A stretch of 12,563 nt of DNA. Origin: CAWELS01 sp964468205 (GTDB lineage Bacteria > Acidobacteriota > Terriglobia > Bryobacterales > Bryobacteraceae). The stretch is from positions 1 to 12,563 of the forward strand of contig CAYXVG010000108.1 of NCBI GenBank assembly GCA_964468205.1, written 5' to 3'. Position 1 is the first letter of the stretch; each line of letters starts with the position of its first letter. Positions 1 to 7,445 of this stretch are shown here, piece by piece. Below the pieces are notes generated by a model. The model made no database searches, was not told where the DNA came from, and worked only from the letters and a program-made list of their open reading frames with translations. The position numbers were made by a program, and so were the translations under genes.

Positions 1-123
1 CCTTCGGGAGCGGTACGCGTTGGGACAGCCGTGGGTGTCCCCCTTCGGGAGCGGTACGCGTTGGGACAGCCGTGGGTGGGTCCCTTCGGGAGCGGTACGC
101 TTTGGGACAGACGTGAGGGTCCC
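1..123. repeat. 41-bp direct tandem repeat, three copies, each with a hairpin
   Basis: Three head-to-tail copies begin at 1, 42 and 83, an exact 41-bp period. Copies 1 and 2 are nearly identical; copy 3 has drifted. Each unit starts CCTTCGGGAGCGGTACGC and contains an inverted repeat: GGGACA (22-27) with TGTCCC (36-41) in copy 1, GGGAC (63-67) with GTCCC (80-84) in copy 2, and GGGAC (104-108) with GTCCC (119-123) in copy 3. The arms survive although the sequence between them varies. The array touches the window edge, so it may be longer. It lies just past the 3' end of the minus-strand hydrolase gene. Nothing recognisable was seen in 124-208. There are no spacers between units, so it is not a CRISPR array. 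Confidence 0.9.
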
Positions 124-208
124 CGTTCAAGGTGGTGCGCCCAAGGGAAGTGCACCTTTGGGGTGGTCTTTGCAGGCGATTAGCGCTTCGGAGGCTAATG
201 AAATCGCG

Positions 209-1153
209 CTACGTGAGGTGGAATTCTTGGCCGATGGAGTCGAGGGCGACGCGGTCGGGGTAGGGACCGGCGGCGGCGTAGAAACGCTGAATCGGTTCCG
301 AGAGCGGCTCGCTGCTGAGGACGAACGTTTTGTGGTGGACCGGCATCAGGAATTCGGCGCCAGCGTCCTCTCCCATGCGCCAGGCTTGCTCCGGGGTGCA
401 GTGGAAATGGATCCAAGGATTGTAGGCGCCAATCGGCATGATGGCCAGATCATAGCGGCGTGACGATTTCAGGCTCCGGAACAGATCCGTGTCGGCGGTA
501 TCGCCGGCGAACAGGAGACGGCGGCCGTTGCATTCAATTTCGTAGCCGTTGTAGCCACGATAGGTGTCGGTACGCACGCGGGCGCCCCAATGGTTGACCT
601 CGAACGCGCGGATTCGCGCAGGCCCGACTTGAACGGATTCACCCCAGTGGAGTTCGTGCACCTTCCGGTAGTTCGCGGGACGGAGCAGGTCAGTGGTGCG
701 GTGCGCGGTAACGACGGAAGTGCGCAGATACTCGAGCGCCCGAAGCGACCGTTTGTCGAAGTGGTCCATGTGAGCGTGCGAGAGCAACACCAGATCGGGA
801 CGAGGGAGTTCCGGGACGCCCAGGGGCGCTCCGACAAGGCGCTTCACTCCGAGAGTGACCGGACCGAGGTGGATTCCGGCTTTGTCACTGAAGACGGGAT
901 CAGTGATGAGCGTGAATCCTTCTATCTTGACGAATGCCGTGGCGTGGCCCAGCCAAGCAGCGTGCAGTCCGGTGTCGGGCCACGAGCGGGGATCGGGTAT
1001 GTTCACGGGCTCGCTGATCGGACGGTTCCACTCACGCACATATTGATTCCAGAAGCGCGGCGCGGCCCTGTAAACCATTGCGCCGGTCGTCACGATTCCA
1101 ACACCACCCAGGCCGCCCAACACAGATCTCCGAGAGAGTCTTGATTTCCTCAT
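209..1153 (-). CDS. Tat-exported metallo-beta-lactamase-fold hydrolase (NAPE-PLD/UlaG-like)
   Basis: The 314-residue protein opens with a twin-arginine signal (SRRSVLGG at 7-14, followed by a Gly/Val-rich hydrophobic stretch), so export in folded form is expected. The mature part is a metallo-beta-lactamase fold: HxHxDH at 126-131 (SHAHMDHFD), then His188 (VNHWG), Asp218 (FAGDTAD) and His273/274 (MPVHHKTF). Number and spacing of these ligands match a two-zinc site as in N-acyl-phosphatidylethanolamine phospholipase D and UlaG-type lactonases. The substrate cannot be assigned; a phosphodiester or lactone is possible. It is the last gene of the four-gene minus-strand operon. Its ATG lies 5 bp after the previous stop and has no clear Shine-Dalgarno sequence, so reinitiation by ribosomes leaving the upstream gene is plausible. 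The family call is firm, the reaction open. Confidence 0.88.
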   Translation of the reverse strand: MRKSRLSRRSVLGGLGGVGIVTTGAMVYRAAPRFWNQYVREWNRPISEPVNIPDPRSWPDTGLHAAWLGHATAFVKIEGFTLITDPVFSDKAGIHLGPVTLGVKRLVGAPLGVPELPRPDLVLLSHAHMDHFDKRSLRALEYLRTSVVTAHRTTDLLRPANYRKVHELHWGESVQVGPARIRAFEVNHWGARVRTDTYRGYNGYEIECNGRRLLFAGDTADTDLFRSLKSSRRYDLAIMPIGAYNPWIHFHCTPEQAWRMGEDAGAEFLMPVHHKTFVLSSEPLSEPIQRFYAAAGPYPDRVALDSIGQEFHLT

Positions 1154-1158
1154 GTGTT

Positions 1159-1635
1159 TCAGTTGCGTTTTAACTCCTCCTCCAGTTCGCGGGCTTCCCC
1201 GACCATGTCACCGGCGCTGTGGACGTGATCCAACTCGCGTTCGCAGATGGCGGATTTTCCGTTCATAAGGGCTATCTTAGCGAGAAACCAGCACTTGTAA
1301 CTGTTGCCGTCCGGCGCGTCGTGCGCTTTTTCAGCTTCTTCGAAGGCGCCCAGCAGGTTGCCCACCTGGAGCAGAGCGTAAGATGCCAGGATGCGCACCG
1401 AAGAGTTATTCGGGCGCCGCTGCTTGAGTCCCGAGAGGCGCGAGAGAGCGAGCACGTTTTCCCCACGCTTGATCAGGCTGATGGCATCGGCCACCGCCTC
1501 GCGCTCAGCCACGCTGAGTGTATCGATGGCCGGCTGCAGACGTTCGAACTTCAGGTCGAACTCCGCGGGGGTATCCGCGAAAGCGATCCCGCAGACGAAA
1601 ACCAAAAGAAAAGACAACAGGATCCTTTGCGTCAT
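1159..1635 (-). CDS. Small secreted TPR-like protein, function unknown
   Basis: 158 residues with a typical Sec signal peptide: MTQR, a hydrophobic core at 5-18, and a likely cut after AFA (20/21). The mature part is all-helical with a tetratricopeptide-like rhythm (about 45-70, 79-104 and 112-137), including ASYALLQVGNLLGAFEEAEKA, shown here by position 84-104 only as a typical repeat helix pair. Two cysteines (115, 131) might pair outside the cytoplasm. The ATG overlaps the stop of the upstream flavin/Fe-S gene in an ATGA arrangement (4 bp), which implies translational coupling and a role with that protein. A scaffold or accessory role in the periplasm is inference. Family not recognised. 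Confidence 0.75.
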   Translation of the reverse strand: MTQRILLSFLLVFVCGIAFADTPAEFDLKFERLQPAIDTLSVAEREAVADAISLIKRGENVLALSRLSGLKQRRPNNSSVRILASYALLQVGNLLGAFEEAEKAHDAPDGNSYKCWFLAKIALMNGKSAICERELDHVHSAGDMVGEARELEEELKRN

Positions 1636-3929
1636 ACCGGGATAGAGTGCTCCTTACCTTTGTTGGACGTAATCTGGACCAAATTGGACTCTTTTTTATC
1701 CTCGGCCTGGAATGACAGCGTGTCCATCGGGCAGACGGTGACGCAGATACCGCAGCCGATGCAGGAACTGTTGGCATTGTTCAACTCCTCCTGCTTCAAG
1801 GCAAAGCTCATAACGTCAATGCCTACCTGGCAGTTCCGGCTGCACTCGCCGCAGGCGATGCACTTGTCGTTCGAGTGGATAGCGAAGCGGCTTACCTTGA
1901 AGCGGGTGTAGATTTTGCTGAAGACCTGCATCATCTTCGCGAGCGGGCACCAGTAGCGGCACCAGACTTTCCCGCCGAAGAACGGGTACAGGGTGACGGG
2001 CAGGATGCCGACAAGCCAGACATCGGCGATGAGGTGATACCAGTCCAGGCCGGTGGCGGCGGGCTTCTGAAAGATGGTGACAGCGTCGCGGGTGACCATC
2101 ATGAGGGTGATGGCAACGGCGGCCGCCAAGACCACTCCGTTCATAAGTTCCCAGCGGACACTCTCCTTGCCCTTGGGCGCAAGGTGCCGCCAGCGGTCGC
2201 CGAGGGTCTCCGCGAGGCCGCCGCAGCCGCAGATCCAGGAACAATAGCGCTTTCCGTGGAAGAGCACCAGGATGGGAATGATCACGAAGGAAAGGAGGAC
2301 GCCCCAGGCGATCCAGATTTGATGGGGCCCGCCAAAGAAGGTGTAGAAGAACAGCGGCCAAGCGAGGACGATTCCGTAAGAGCGCCAGGTCTGCTCGGCG
2401 AAGACCTGGTCCGAGGCGAGCTTTTCGCCCACCCATTGATACTCCACCGCCCAGCGGAACAGAAACTCTGGAATCAAGAAGAAGAAGAGCCACTGGAAAC
2501 TGAGCAGGCTCACATAGCGCCAGATCTGGAACTTATCCTTGCGGTCCAATCCCCAGCGCTTCATGGCCTGAATGCCGAAAAAGGTCATCAGAAGGGTGTA
2601 GAGGACCGTGTACCAGAATGCCCACGGGCGGCTGAAGAACGAGAGGGCGTCATAGCCCCAGCCTTTGAACGGCCAGAACTCGTGGCCGGGCGACTGTTTG
2701 GCGCCGTAAATTGTATAGCAAACCAAGAACGAGACGCCGAGCCAGGCCCAGCGGCTTCCCTTGTATCCAGAGTAGAGGAGCGCGCCAAATGCGGCGGCGG
2801 CCAAGCCAGTACCCGCCCATGCGACCCCGTCGAGCGGAGCGAAGCCGGTTTGCCCGCCCGCCAGCCAGAGTCCGAGTAAGGCGGCGAGAGCAAGAACGGC
2901 GGTGAGAGCCGGATTTCCCGTCCACTCGTTTTCCAGCCGGACCCCCATCGACTTCAGGAATTTGGTGGGAATCTCAGAGCCGATGAGGACAAAGGCGTGC
3001 TGGTAGGGCCGCCGGCTCTGCTCGCCTTCGACGTCAAGCACGTACTCGCCGTCCTCAAAGCTCTTGACGTTGGACTCGAAGACGACCTCGAGCTTCCCGG
3101 CGTCGAGCGCGGCTTTGATTTGCTGCCGGTTGTCTTTAAAGAGGCGGGAGAACTCCGTTCCGCGGTAGCTCAGGACGACACGATTGCGCTCGGCGAGGAC
3201 GAGTGCTGCCTCGACGGCGCTGTTGCCGCCGCCCACAACGAGGATGTCCTCGTCCGAGTAATGTTTCGGGCTGTAAAGCCGGTGATAGACCTCCTCGCGT
3301 TCTTCGCCGGGGACGTTCAGCTTGCGGGGGTTACCCCGCTGACCGGTGGCAAGCACCACCCGCCTGGCGGTGTATTCGCCGCCCGATGTTTCCACCCGGA
3401 AGGTTCCGTCGTTCCGCTTGACGATACCGGTGACACCTTCTTCGGTGCGCACATCGAGCTGGTTATCCTTGACGATCTGGTTCCAGCGGTAAAGCAGATC
3501 CTCCTTGGTCGCGCCGTCAAGCCAGAGCTTCCCTTTGGGGGGTACGGAATCCGGCTCGGCATAGACCCACTTTCCTTCGGGGAAGTTTTCGATGGTGCTG
3601 GCGATCTTGTTCTTTTCGAGGACGACGACCTTGAGACCACGGTCCTGCAATCCGAGAGCAGCGTTCAGACCGGCGGCGCCGGCGCCGACGACAACGACGT
3701 CATATTCAGCGGCATCACCGGCCCGGGCGTCAGACTTGGCGGCGATGTGTTCGGCCACCTCGTAGCCCTGTTCCATGGCGAGCTTGACGACGGGCGCACC
3801 GGCGAGATCGCCGATGACATAAAGGCCCGGGACGGTACTCTGACGGTTGCCGTCCACCAGAGGCCGGCGGGACGGCATATTCGGACTGTCGAGCAGACCC
3901 TGAACTGTCTCTTTGAATTTCGCGATCAT
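1632..3929 (-). CDS. Fusion of FAD/NAD(P)H pyridine-nucleotide reductase with NapH/CcoG-like membrane 4Fe-4S protein
   Basis: 765 residues from the ATG at 3929, the first Met after the upstream stop. Residues 31-44 (STVPGLYVIGDLAG) are the FAD-closing motif normally found at the end of thioredoxin-reductase-like proteins. Residues 76-94 hold the FAD GxGxxG (GAGAAG 82-87), 190-196 the ATG motif, and 229-240 the NAD(P) GGGNSA motif. No redox CxxC follows, as in YpdA-type enzymes rather than true thioredoxin reductases. After residue 340 come about eight hydrophobic segments with two NapH-like cysteine motifs, a divergent C563xxxC567GC569 and a standard C657xxxC661P. Two 4Fe-4S sites follow (C690/693/696/700 and C723/726/729/733). 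It probably moves electrons from NAD(P)H through FAD to Fe-S centres and a quinone or an exported acceptor. It starts 8 bp after the zinc-ribbon gene and overlaps the next gene by 4 bp. Confidence 0.88.
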   Translation of the reverse strand: MIAKFKETVQGLLDSPNMPSRRPLVDGNRQSTVPGLYVIGDLAGAPVVKLAMEQGYEVAEHIAAKSDARAGDAAEYDVVVVGAGAAGLNAALGLQDRGLKVVVLEKNKIASTIENFPEGKWVYAEPDSVPPKGKLWLDGATKEDLLYRWNQIVKDNQLDVRTEEGVTGIVKRNDGTFRVETSGGEYTARRVVLATGQRGNPRKLNVPGEEREEVYHRLYSPKHYSDEDILVVGGGNSAVEAALVLAERNRVVLSYRGTEFSRLFKDNRQQIKAALDAGKLEVVFESNVKSFEDGEYVLDVEGEQSRRPYQHAFVLIGSEIPTKFLKSMGVRLENEWTGNPALTAVLALAALLGLWLAGGQTGFAPLDGVAWAGTGLAAAAFGALLYSGYKGSRWAWLGVSFLVCYTIYGAKQSPGHEFWPFKGWGYDALSFFSRPWAFWYTVLYTLLMTFFGIQAMKRWGLDRKDKFQIWRYVSLLSFQWLFFFLIPEFLFRWAVEYQWVGEKLASDQVFAEQTWRSYGIVLAWPLFFYTFFGGPHQIWIAWGVLLSFVIIPILVLFHGKRYCSWICGCGGLAETLGDRWRHLAPKGKESVRWELMNGVVLAAAVAITLMMVTRDAVTIFQKPAATGLDWYHLIADVWLVGILPVTLYPFFGGKVWCRYWCPLAKMMQVFSKIYTRFKVSRFAIHSNDKCIACGECSRNCQVGIDVMSFALKQEELNNANSSCIGCGICVTVCPMDTLSFQAEDKKESNLVQITSNKGKEHSIPV

Positions 3930-3937
3930 GAAAAGAT

Positions 3938-4450
3938 CTAGTCCTTTCCGAGAACCTTGGTTTCCGATGGCGCTACGGGATTGAGAGCGGCGCCGCAGCC
4001 GGCACATTGGCTAGCCGCGGGGTGGTTGGTTCCGCCACACGACGGGCAAGGGACGGGATCACGGGTGAGCCGCAACTTCCATTGTCCGGGCGGCAAGCCG
4101 GAGCGTTGCAGCCGGCGCACCGCAAGCATGCCGGTGGCAACTACCATTACCGTCATGAACAGAGCGAACCACAGCCATCCGGATGAGAACCATCCGCGCT
4201 CGTGGCCGTGCATGAAGATATTGTTCGGCCGGTAGCTGGCAATGTAACGTTGCGGGTCACTCAGGAGCATATCCTTTTCATCGGCGTCAACGGCAAAGCG
4301 CTGTCCGCCGAGCAAGAACGCAGAGGCGTTTTCGCTTACTGGGCGGTCGCAAACGACGCAGACGTCGCCCGGTTCCACGGGGACCGGTTCGGCGGTTTCG
4401 ACTCCTAAGCATGGAAGAACAGAAAAAAACAATAACAGTAGTGGGCGCAC
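3938..4450 (-). CDS. Membrane protein with external CxxC (TRASH/YHS-like) domain and cytoplasmic zinc ribbon
   Basis: 170 residues from a GTG at 4450, chosen because a purine-rich GAGGGGG lies 5 bp upstream and the product then begins with a signal peptide (RPLLLLFFSVLPCLG). Next is a short domain with C31VVC34 and the pattern FLLGGQRFAVD...DPQRYI (45-70), resembling metal-binding TRASH/YHS modules. A membrane helix follows at about 91-111, with basic VRR after it. The tail carries a zinc ribbon: C135PSC138 and C149AGC152. The topology should be Cys pair outside, ribbon inside. It heads the operon, 8 bp ahead of the flavin/Fe-S fusion, so it may be its partner: metal sensing, cofactor delivery or electron acceptance. 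An ATG-like extension to 4597 would give 219 residues but buries the signal peptide behind unlikely sequence. Family not named. Confidence 0.75.
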   Translation of the reverse strand: MRPLLLLFFSVLPCLGVETAEPVPVEPGDVCVVCDRPVSENASAFLLGGQRFAVDADEKDMLLSDPQRYIASYRPNNIFMHGHERGWFSSGWLWFALFMTVMVVATGMLAVRRLQRSGLPPGQWKLRLTRDPVPCPSCGGTNHPAASQCAGCGAALNPVAPSETKVLGKD

Positions 4451-4455
4451 TATTA

Positions 4456-4462
4456 CCCCCTC
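4456..4462 (-). promoter_or_regulatory. Ribosome binding site deciding the GTG start at 4450
   Basis: On the minus strand GAGGGGG stands 5 bp before GTG, and the downstream codons give a clean signal peptide. This supports 4450 over the 49-codon longer reading. Confidence 0.6.
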
Positions 4463-4463
4463 T

Positions 4464-4560
4464 TCGGGCAAGAAACTGCCGTAAAGCGAATCTCGGGTCC
4501 GGTTGGAGGCCGGACTTGCGGGCCAAAGACCCTTCGCCCGAAGGAACTTACTCCTCAATT
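4464..4560 (-). promoter_or_regulatory. Hairpin-rich leader of the redox operon, candidate cis-regulatory RNA
   Basis: The 158 bp between the GH2 stop (4609) and the GTG at 4450 has no gene but contains several stem-loops in the transcript sense: CCTTC-GGGC-GAAGG (4531-4544), GTCCGG-CCTCCAA-CCGGAC (4497-4515) and GGCA-GTTTCT-TGCC (4467-4480). The loop of the middle hairpin holds CCTCC, an anti-Shine-Dalgarno sequence that could pair with the GAGG of the binding site. A possible -10 box, TAGAAT, lies at 4563-4558 with no good -35. No known riboswitch consensus was recognised. The structures could instead be a terminator region for the GH2 gene, though no T-run follows them. Confidence 0.4.
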
Positions 4561-4608
4561 CTACAGACTGATGCGCCGATTCGCGCCGGGAAGTCACGGT
4601 CTAGCTTG

Positions 4609-6879
4609 CTATTTCACAGCGTAGAGGCCGGCATCAATGGCGGGATCACCGTCATCGCGCCGCGCGTGAATCGCGATGACATTCTTCCCGGCGCGGAGCG
4701 TTCCGGCATGGGCGCTCAGGTCGTAGTTGGTGTAGTGACGGTGCCGCGCGCGGGGATTGTCCAGCCGGAGCACCTCCGCGCCGTTAAGGTAGACCGCACC
4801 GGAGGTGACGTTCTCGAGGATTTCCAACCACAGGTTGTTCGGCGCCTCGGAGAGCGAAAACTCGCGGCGGATCCAGATTTCGCCCTGTTCCCATTTCGTG
4901 CCGGTGGGGAAAAGAGCGTTGTTGCCGTTCTGGAACGGGCCCGCGCCGAGCCGCAGCCCGCTGGTGTCAAATTCCAGGGCGGCCCACCGCGGGCCTGGAT
5001 CGGCGAGGCTGTAGCGCCACGACTCCCGGGCCCGTTTAGACGTGGGGGTGAGGATCATGGCGACCGGGGCGGGAGCGTAGAGCCGGGCGTGGATCTTTTC
5101 GAGTAAGGGGGGCTCGAACTTGATGATCTCGCGATCATAGGTCATGAGGCCGTTCACTTCGCCCTCGACGTCGGTGGTCTGTGTATAGACGGCGGCGGCC
5201 ATGCCGAAGCCGCGGAGGCCCACCGCATTCCCGACCACTTCCTCATATTTTCGATTGAGACTCTCGCGGCTCTGCAGGGTCCGGTAGCCCCAGTTGCGCT
5301 TGTCCCACCAGAGATGCCCTTCGACGGGCCAACCGAGACCGCCGAACTCGCCGAGTACAGTGGCACGGCCGGTCCCGACGTCCTGTTCGATGCCCGGACC
5401 GGGATAGATGTGCGCGTCAAAAATGTCGCCAACGCCGCGGTCGGTCCAGCCGCTGGTAGCATTGAGGAGGCGCGACGGGTCGTACTGTTTGATCCAATCC
5501 GCGATGCGGGGCGTGTCATATTGTCCCCAGCCTTCGTTGAAGGGAACCCAGACGACGATCGAGGGGAAGTGATGGAAGCTGTCGATCATCTCGCGGAGCT
5601 CGGCTTCGAACTGGGCTGCGGAGACGCCGTCGCGGCGCGCGTCTTCCTTGTCGTCGGGGGCGACGAAAAGGCTGCCCTCGCCACGCCAGCTATAGAAGCC
5701 GCTGGGCATGTCCTGCCAGACGAGCAGGCCGAGCTTGTCGCAGTGATAGTACCAGCGGGCCGGCTCCACCTTGACGTGCTTGCGCGCCATGTTGAAGTGG
5801 AGCCTTTTTGTAATCTCGATGTCATACCGCAGGGCATCGTCGTTGGGAGCCGTGTAGAGGCCGTCCGGCCACCACCCTTGGTCGAGCGGGCCGAACTGGA
5901 AAAGAGGCTCGTTGTTGAGATAGAGCAGCTCGCGGCCGTGGGTGTCCCTGGCGATGGAGATCTTGCGGAGGCCGAAGTAGCTGGAAACGGAGTCCACGGC
6001 GGTCCCGCCACGCGCGAGCGAGAGTTTGAGGTCATAGAGATGCGGGCTCGCCGGAGACCAGAGATTGGGGTTCGGGATTTCCAGCTTGAGGGGCACGCCC
6101 GGCTTTCCGGAGGCGCGGCTGATGCTGGCTCCGCCGTCGAGCGCTTCGGCGTCCACCTGATAGCCGGATGCATCGCCGCTGGTTTCGACGGTTAGCCAGA
6201 GAGTGCTGTTATCGACGTCGGGTTCCACCTTCAGGCGCTCGATGGAGACCTCGGGAACCGGTTCGAGCCACACGGTCTGCCAGATTCCGGTGACGGCGGT
6301 GTACCAGATGCCCTGGGGCTCGAGGACCTGTTTTCCGCGGGGCTGGGTGCCCGTATCGGTGGGATCCCAGACCGCAACCACGAGTTCCTGTTCGCCCCTG
6401 GGAGCGAGGTAGCCGGTGATGTCAAACACGAACGGCGTGTAGCCGCCGCGGTGTTCGCCGGCGCGGTGACCGTTGACGAAGACCTCGGCCTGCCAGTCGA
6501 CAGCGCCAAAGTGGAGCAGCAGGCGCTGCCCGCTCCAAGCGGCAGGAACGGTGAAGGCGCGGCGATACCAGAGGCGCTGGTCCGGGAGCACGGGCTTCTT
6601 AACGCCGGAGAGGGTGGATTCGACGGCAAAGGGAACGAGGATCTTGCCATCCCACCGCTGCGGGCGCGGCGAGATGCGCGAGACGACGGCGTAATCCCAC
6701 AGCCCGTTCAGATTCTGCCACTCGTCGCGGACCATCTGGGGGCGCGGGTATTCGGGCCAGGGATTCTCGGCGGAGACCTGCTTCGCCCAGCGGGTCATTA
6801 TATGACCTTCGACGGGCTGCCAATCGGCGCCCATGGCGGCGGCGAGTGTCACGATGAGAGAGGCGGCGAGCTTTTTCAC
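4609..6879 (-). CDS. Secreted glycoside hydrolase family 2 beta-glycosidase
   Basis: 756 residues from a GTG at 6879, which has AGGAG 10 bp upstream and yields a signal peptide (KKLAASLIVTLAAAMG). A reading to 7140 adds 87 improbable residues. Order: N-terminal sugar-binding jelly roll (about 50-210, WYRRAFTVP and FGAVDWQAEVFVNG), Ig-like domain (about 212-305), TIM barrel (about 306-600), and a second jelly roll (about 615-756, SGAVYLNGAEVLRLDN). The likely acid/base is Glu449 in VPFNEGWGQYDT and the likely nucleophile Glu511 in VLGEFGGLG, typical for GH2 retaining enzymes. YTQTTDVEGEVNG (565-577) is another conserved GH2 block. Substrate could be a beta-galactoside, glucuronide or mannoside; sequence alone does not decide. 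It is exported and divergent from the epimerase gene set, so glycan breakdown outside the cytoplasm is the probable role. Confidence 0.9.
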   Translation of the reverse strand: MKKLAASLIVTLAAAMGADWQPVEGHIMTRWAKQVSAENPWPEYPRPQMVRDEWQNLNGLWDYAVVSRISPRPQRWDGKILVPFAVESTLSGVKKPVLPDQRLWYRRAFTVPAAWSGQRLLLHFGAVDWQAEVFVNGHRAGEHRGGYTPFVFDITGYLAPRGEQELVVAVWDPTDTGTQPRGKQVLEPQGIWYTAVTGIWQTVWLEPVPEVSIERLKVEPDVDNSTLWLTVETSGDASGYQVDAEALDGGASISRASGKPGVPLKLEIPNPNLWSPASPHLYDLKLSLARGGTAVDSVSSYFGLRKISIARDTHGRELLYLNNEPLFQFGPLDQGWWPDGLYTAPNDDALRYDIEITKRLHFNMARKHVKVEPARWYYHCDKLGLLVWQDMPSGFYSWRGEGSLFVAPDDKEDARRDGVSAAQFEAELREMIDSFHHFPSIVVWVPFNEGWGQYDTPRIADWIKQYDPSRLLNATSGWTDRGVGDIFDAHIYPGPGIEQDVGTGRATVLGEFGGLGWPVEGHLWWDKRNWGYRTLQSRESLNRKYEEVVGNAVGLRGFGMAAAVYTQTTDVEGEVNGLMTYDREIIKFEPPLLEKIHARLYAPAPVAMILTPTSKRARESWRYSLADPGPRWAALEFDTSGLRLGAGPFQNGNNALFPTGTKWEQGEIWIRREFSLSEAPNNLWLEILENVTSGAVYLNGAEVLRLDNPRARHRHYTNYDLSAHAGTLRAGKNVIAIHARRDDGDPAIDAGLYAVK

Positions 6880-7020
6880 GGTATTACTTCTCCTGGCGCG
6901 GCCGCAGTGGGCGCGCATTCCGTCCAGAACCATCAGTATATAGTGGCAGCCAGAGAGCATTTGGAGCGTCCAGCATGTATACTGCAAACGGATCGCAGTT
7001 GCTGGCGTGGAGGAGGTGCG
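6880..7020. promoter_or_regulatory. Divergent intergenic region with -10-like boxes on both strands
   Basis: The 141 bp between the GH2 gene and the plus-strand membrane protein must hold promoters for both directions. TATACT occurs on the plus strand at 6978-6983 and on the minus strand at 6940-6935, each a 5/6 match to the -10 consensus. Neither has a convincing -35 at 16-18 bp. Ribosome binding sites are clear: AGGAG on the minus strand (6894-6890) before GTG 6879, and GGAGGAGG on the plus strand (7009-7016) before ATG 7021. No operator repeat was recognised. Confidence 0.4.
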
Positions 7021-7389
7021 ATGAGAAGCGTTTTGGCGATTGCCGCCGGTTTTGTAGTGTGGAGCGTCATCTGGGTGAGTGCGGCCGCGGTGGCCCAAGC
7101 GATTACGCCGGATTCGTTCCGAAGCGATGGCGCCGTGCAAAGCGCGGGGTTGCTGCTTGCCTTCCTGGCCGTCGCGGTGGTTTGCTCGCTCGCGGCCGGC
7201 TGCACAACGGCGACGGTTTCACGCGACGCGGCGCAGCGAAACGTAATGATCCTGGCGTTGATTCTGCTCGCCGTCGGGATTGCGGTGGAGATTTCCGGCT
7301 GGGCGCTGACGCCGCTCTGGTATCACGTGACGTTCTGGCTACTGCTGGTTCCCGCGACAGTTGCCGGCGGGAAACTCGCTAGAAAATAG
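7021..7389 (+). CDS. Small four-helix integral membrane protein, function unknown
   Basis: 122 residues, with a very strong GGAGGAGG binding site just before the ATG. Hydrophobic segments lie at about 3-25, 41-63, 74-95 and 99-118, so it should span the membrane four times. Short charged links (SRDAAQRN at 67-74) sit between helices 2 and 3. No catalytic motif was seen and the family is not recognised. It is 56 bp ahead of the lipoprotein epimerase in the same direction and probably in the same transcript. A role in membrane support or transport for the sugar cluster is only a guess. Confidence 0.8.
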   Translation: MRSVLAIAAGFVVWSVIWVSAAAVAQAITPDSFRSDGAVQSAGLLLAFLAVAVVCSLAAGCTTATVSRDAAQRNVMILALILLAVGIAVEISGWALTPLWYHVTFWLLLVPATVAGGKLARK

Positions 7390-7445
7390 CAAAATAGCGC
7401 ACCAGGATTGCGGCGCACCGGCGGGGCGCATTACGTTGAAGGTCT

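Noticed and set aside
1..123. CRISPR array
   Set aside because: The copies are directly adjacent at a 41-bp period without unique spacers, and no cas gene is present.
1875..2879. Long plus-strand open frame opposite the flavin/Fe-S gene (also 2997-3941 and 5314-6195)
   Set aside because: Antisense to well-supported genes with clear motifs; products are low-complexity and match no fold. Long antisense frames are expected in GC-rich coding DNA.
4451..4597. N-terminal extension of the zinc-ribbon membrane protein to 4597
   Set aside because: It would put 49 polar residues before an evident signal peptide, and the GTG at 4450 has its own binding site; the region is better explained as a structured leader.
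6451..7020. Upstream extension of the small membrane protein into the GH2 gene
   Set aside because: The ATG at 7021 has a strong GGAGGAGG site, while the extension is antisense to GH2 coding sequence and resembles no protein.
6880..7140. Longer GH2 start at 7140
   Set aside because: The extension overlaps the divergent gene and the intergenic region, and hides a typical signal peptide preceded by AGGAG.
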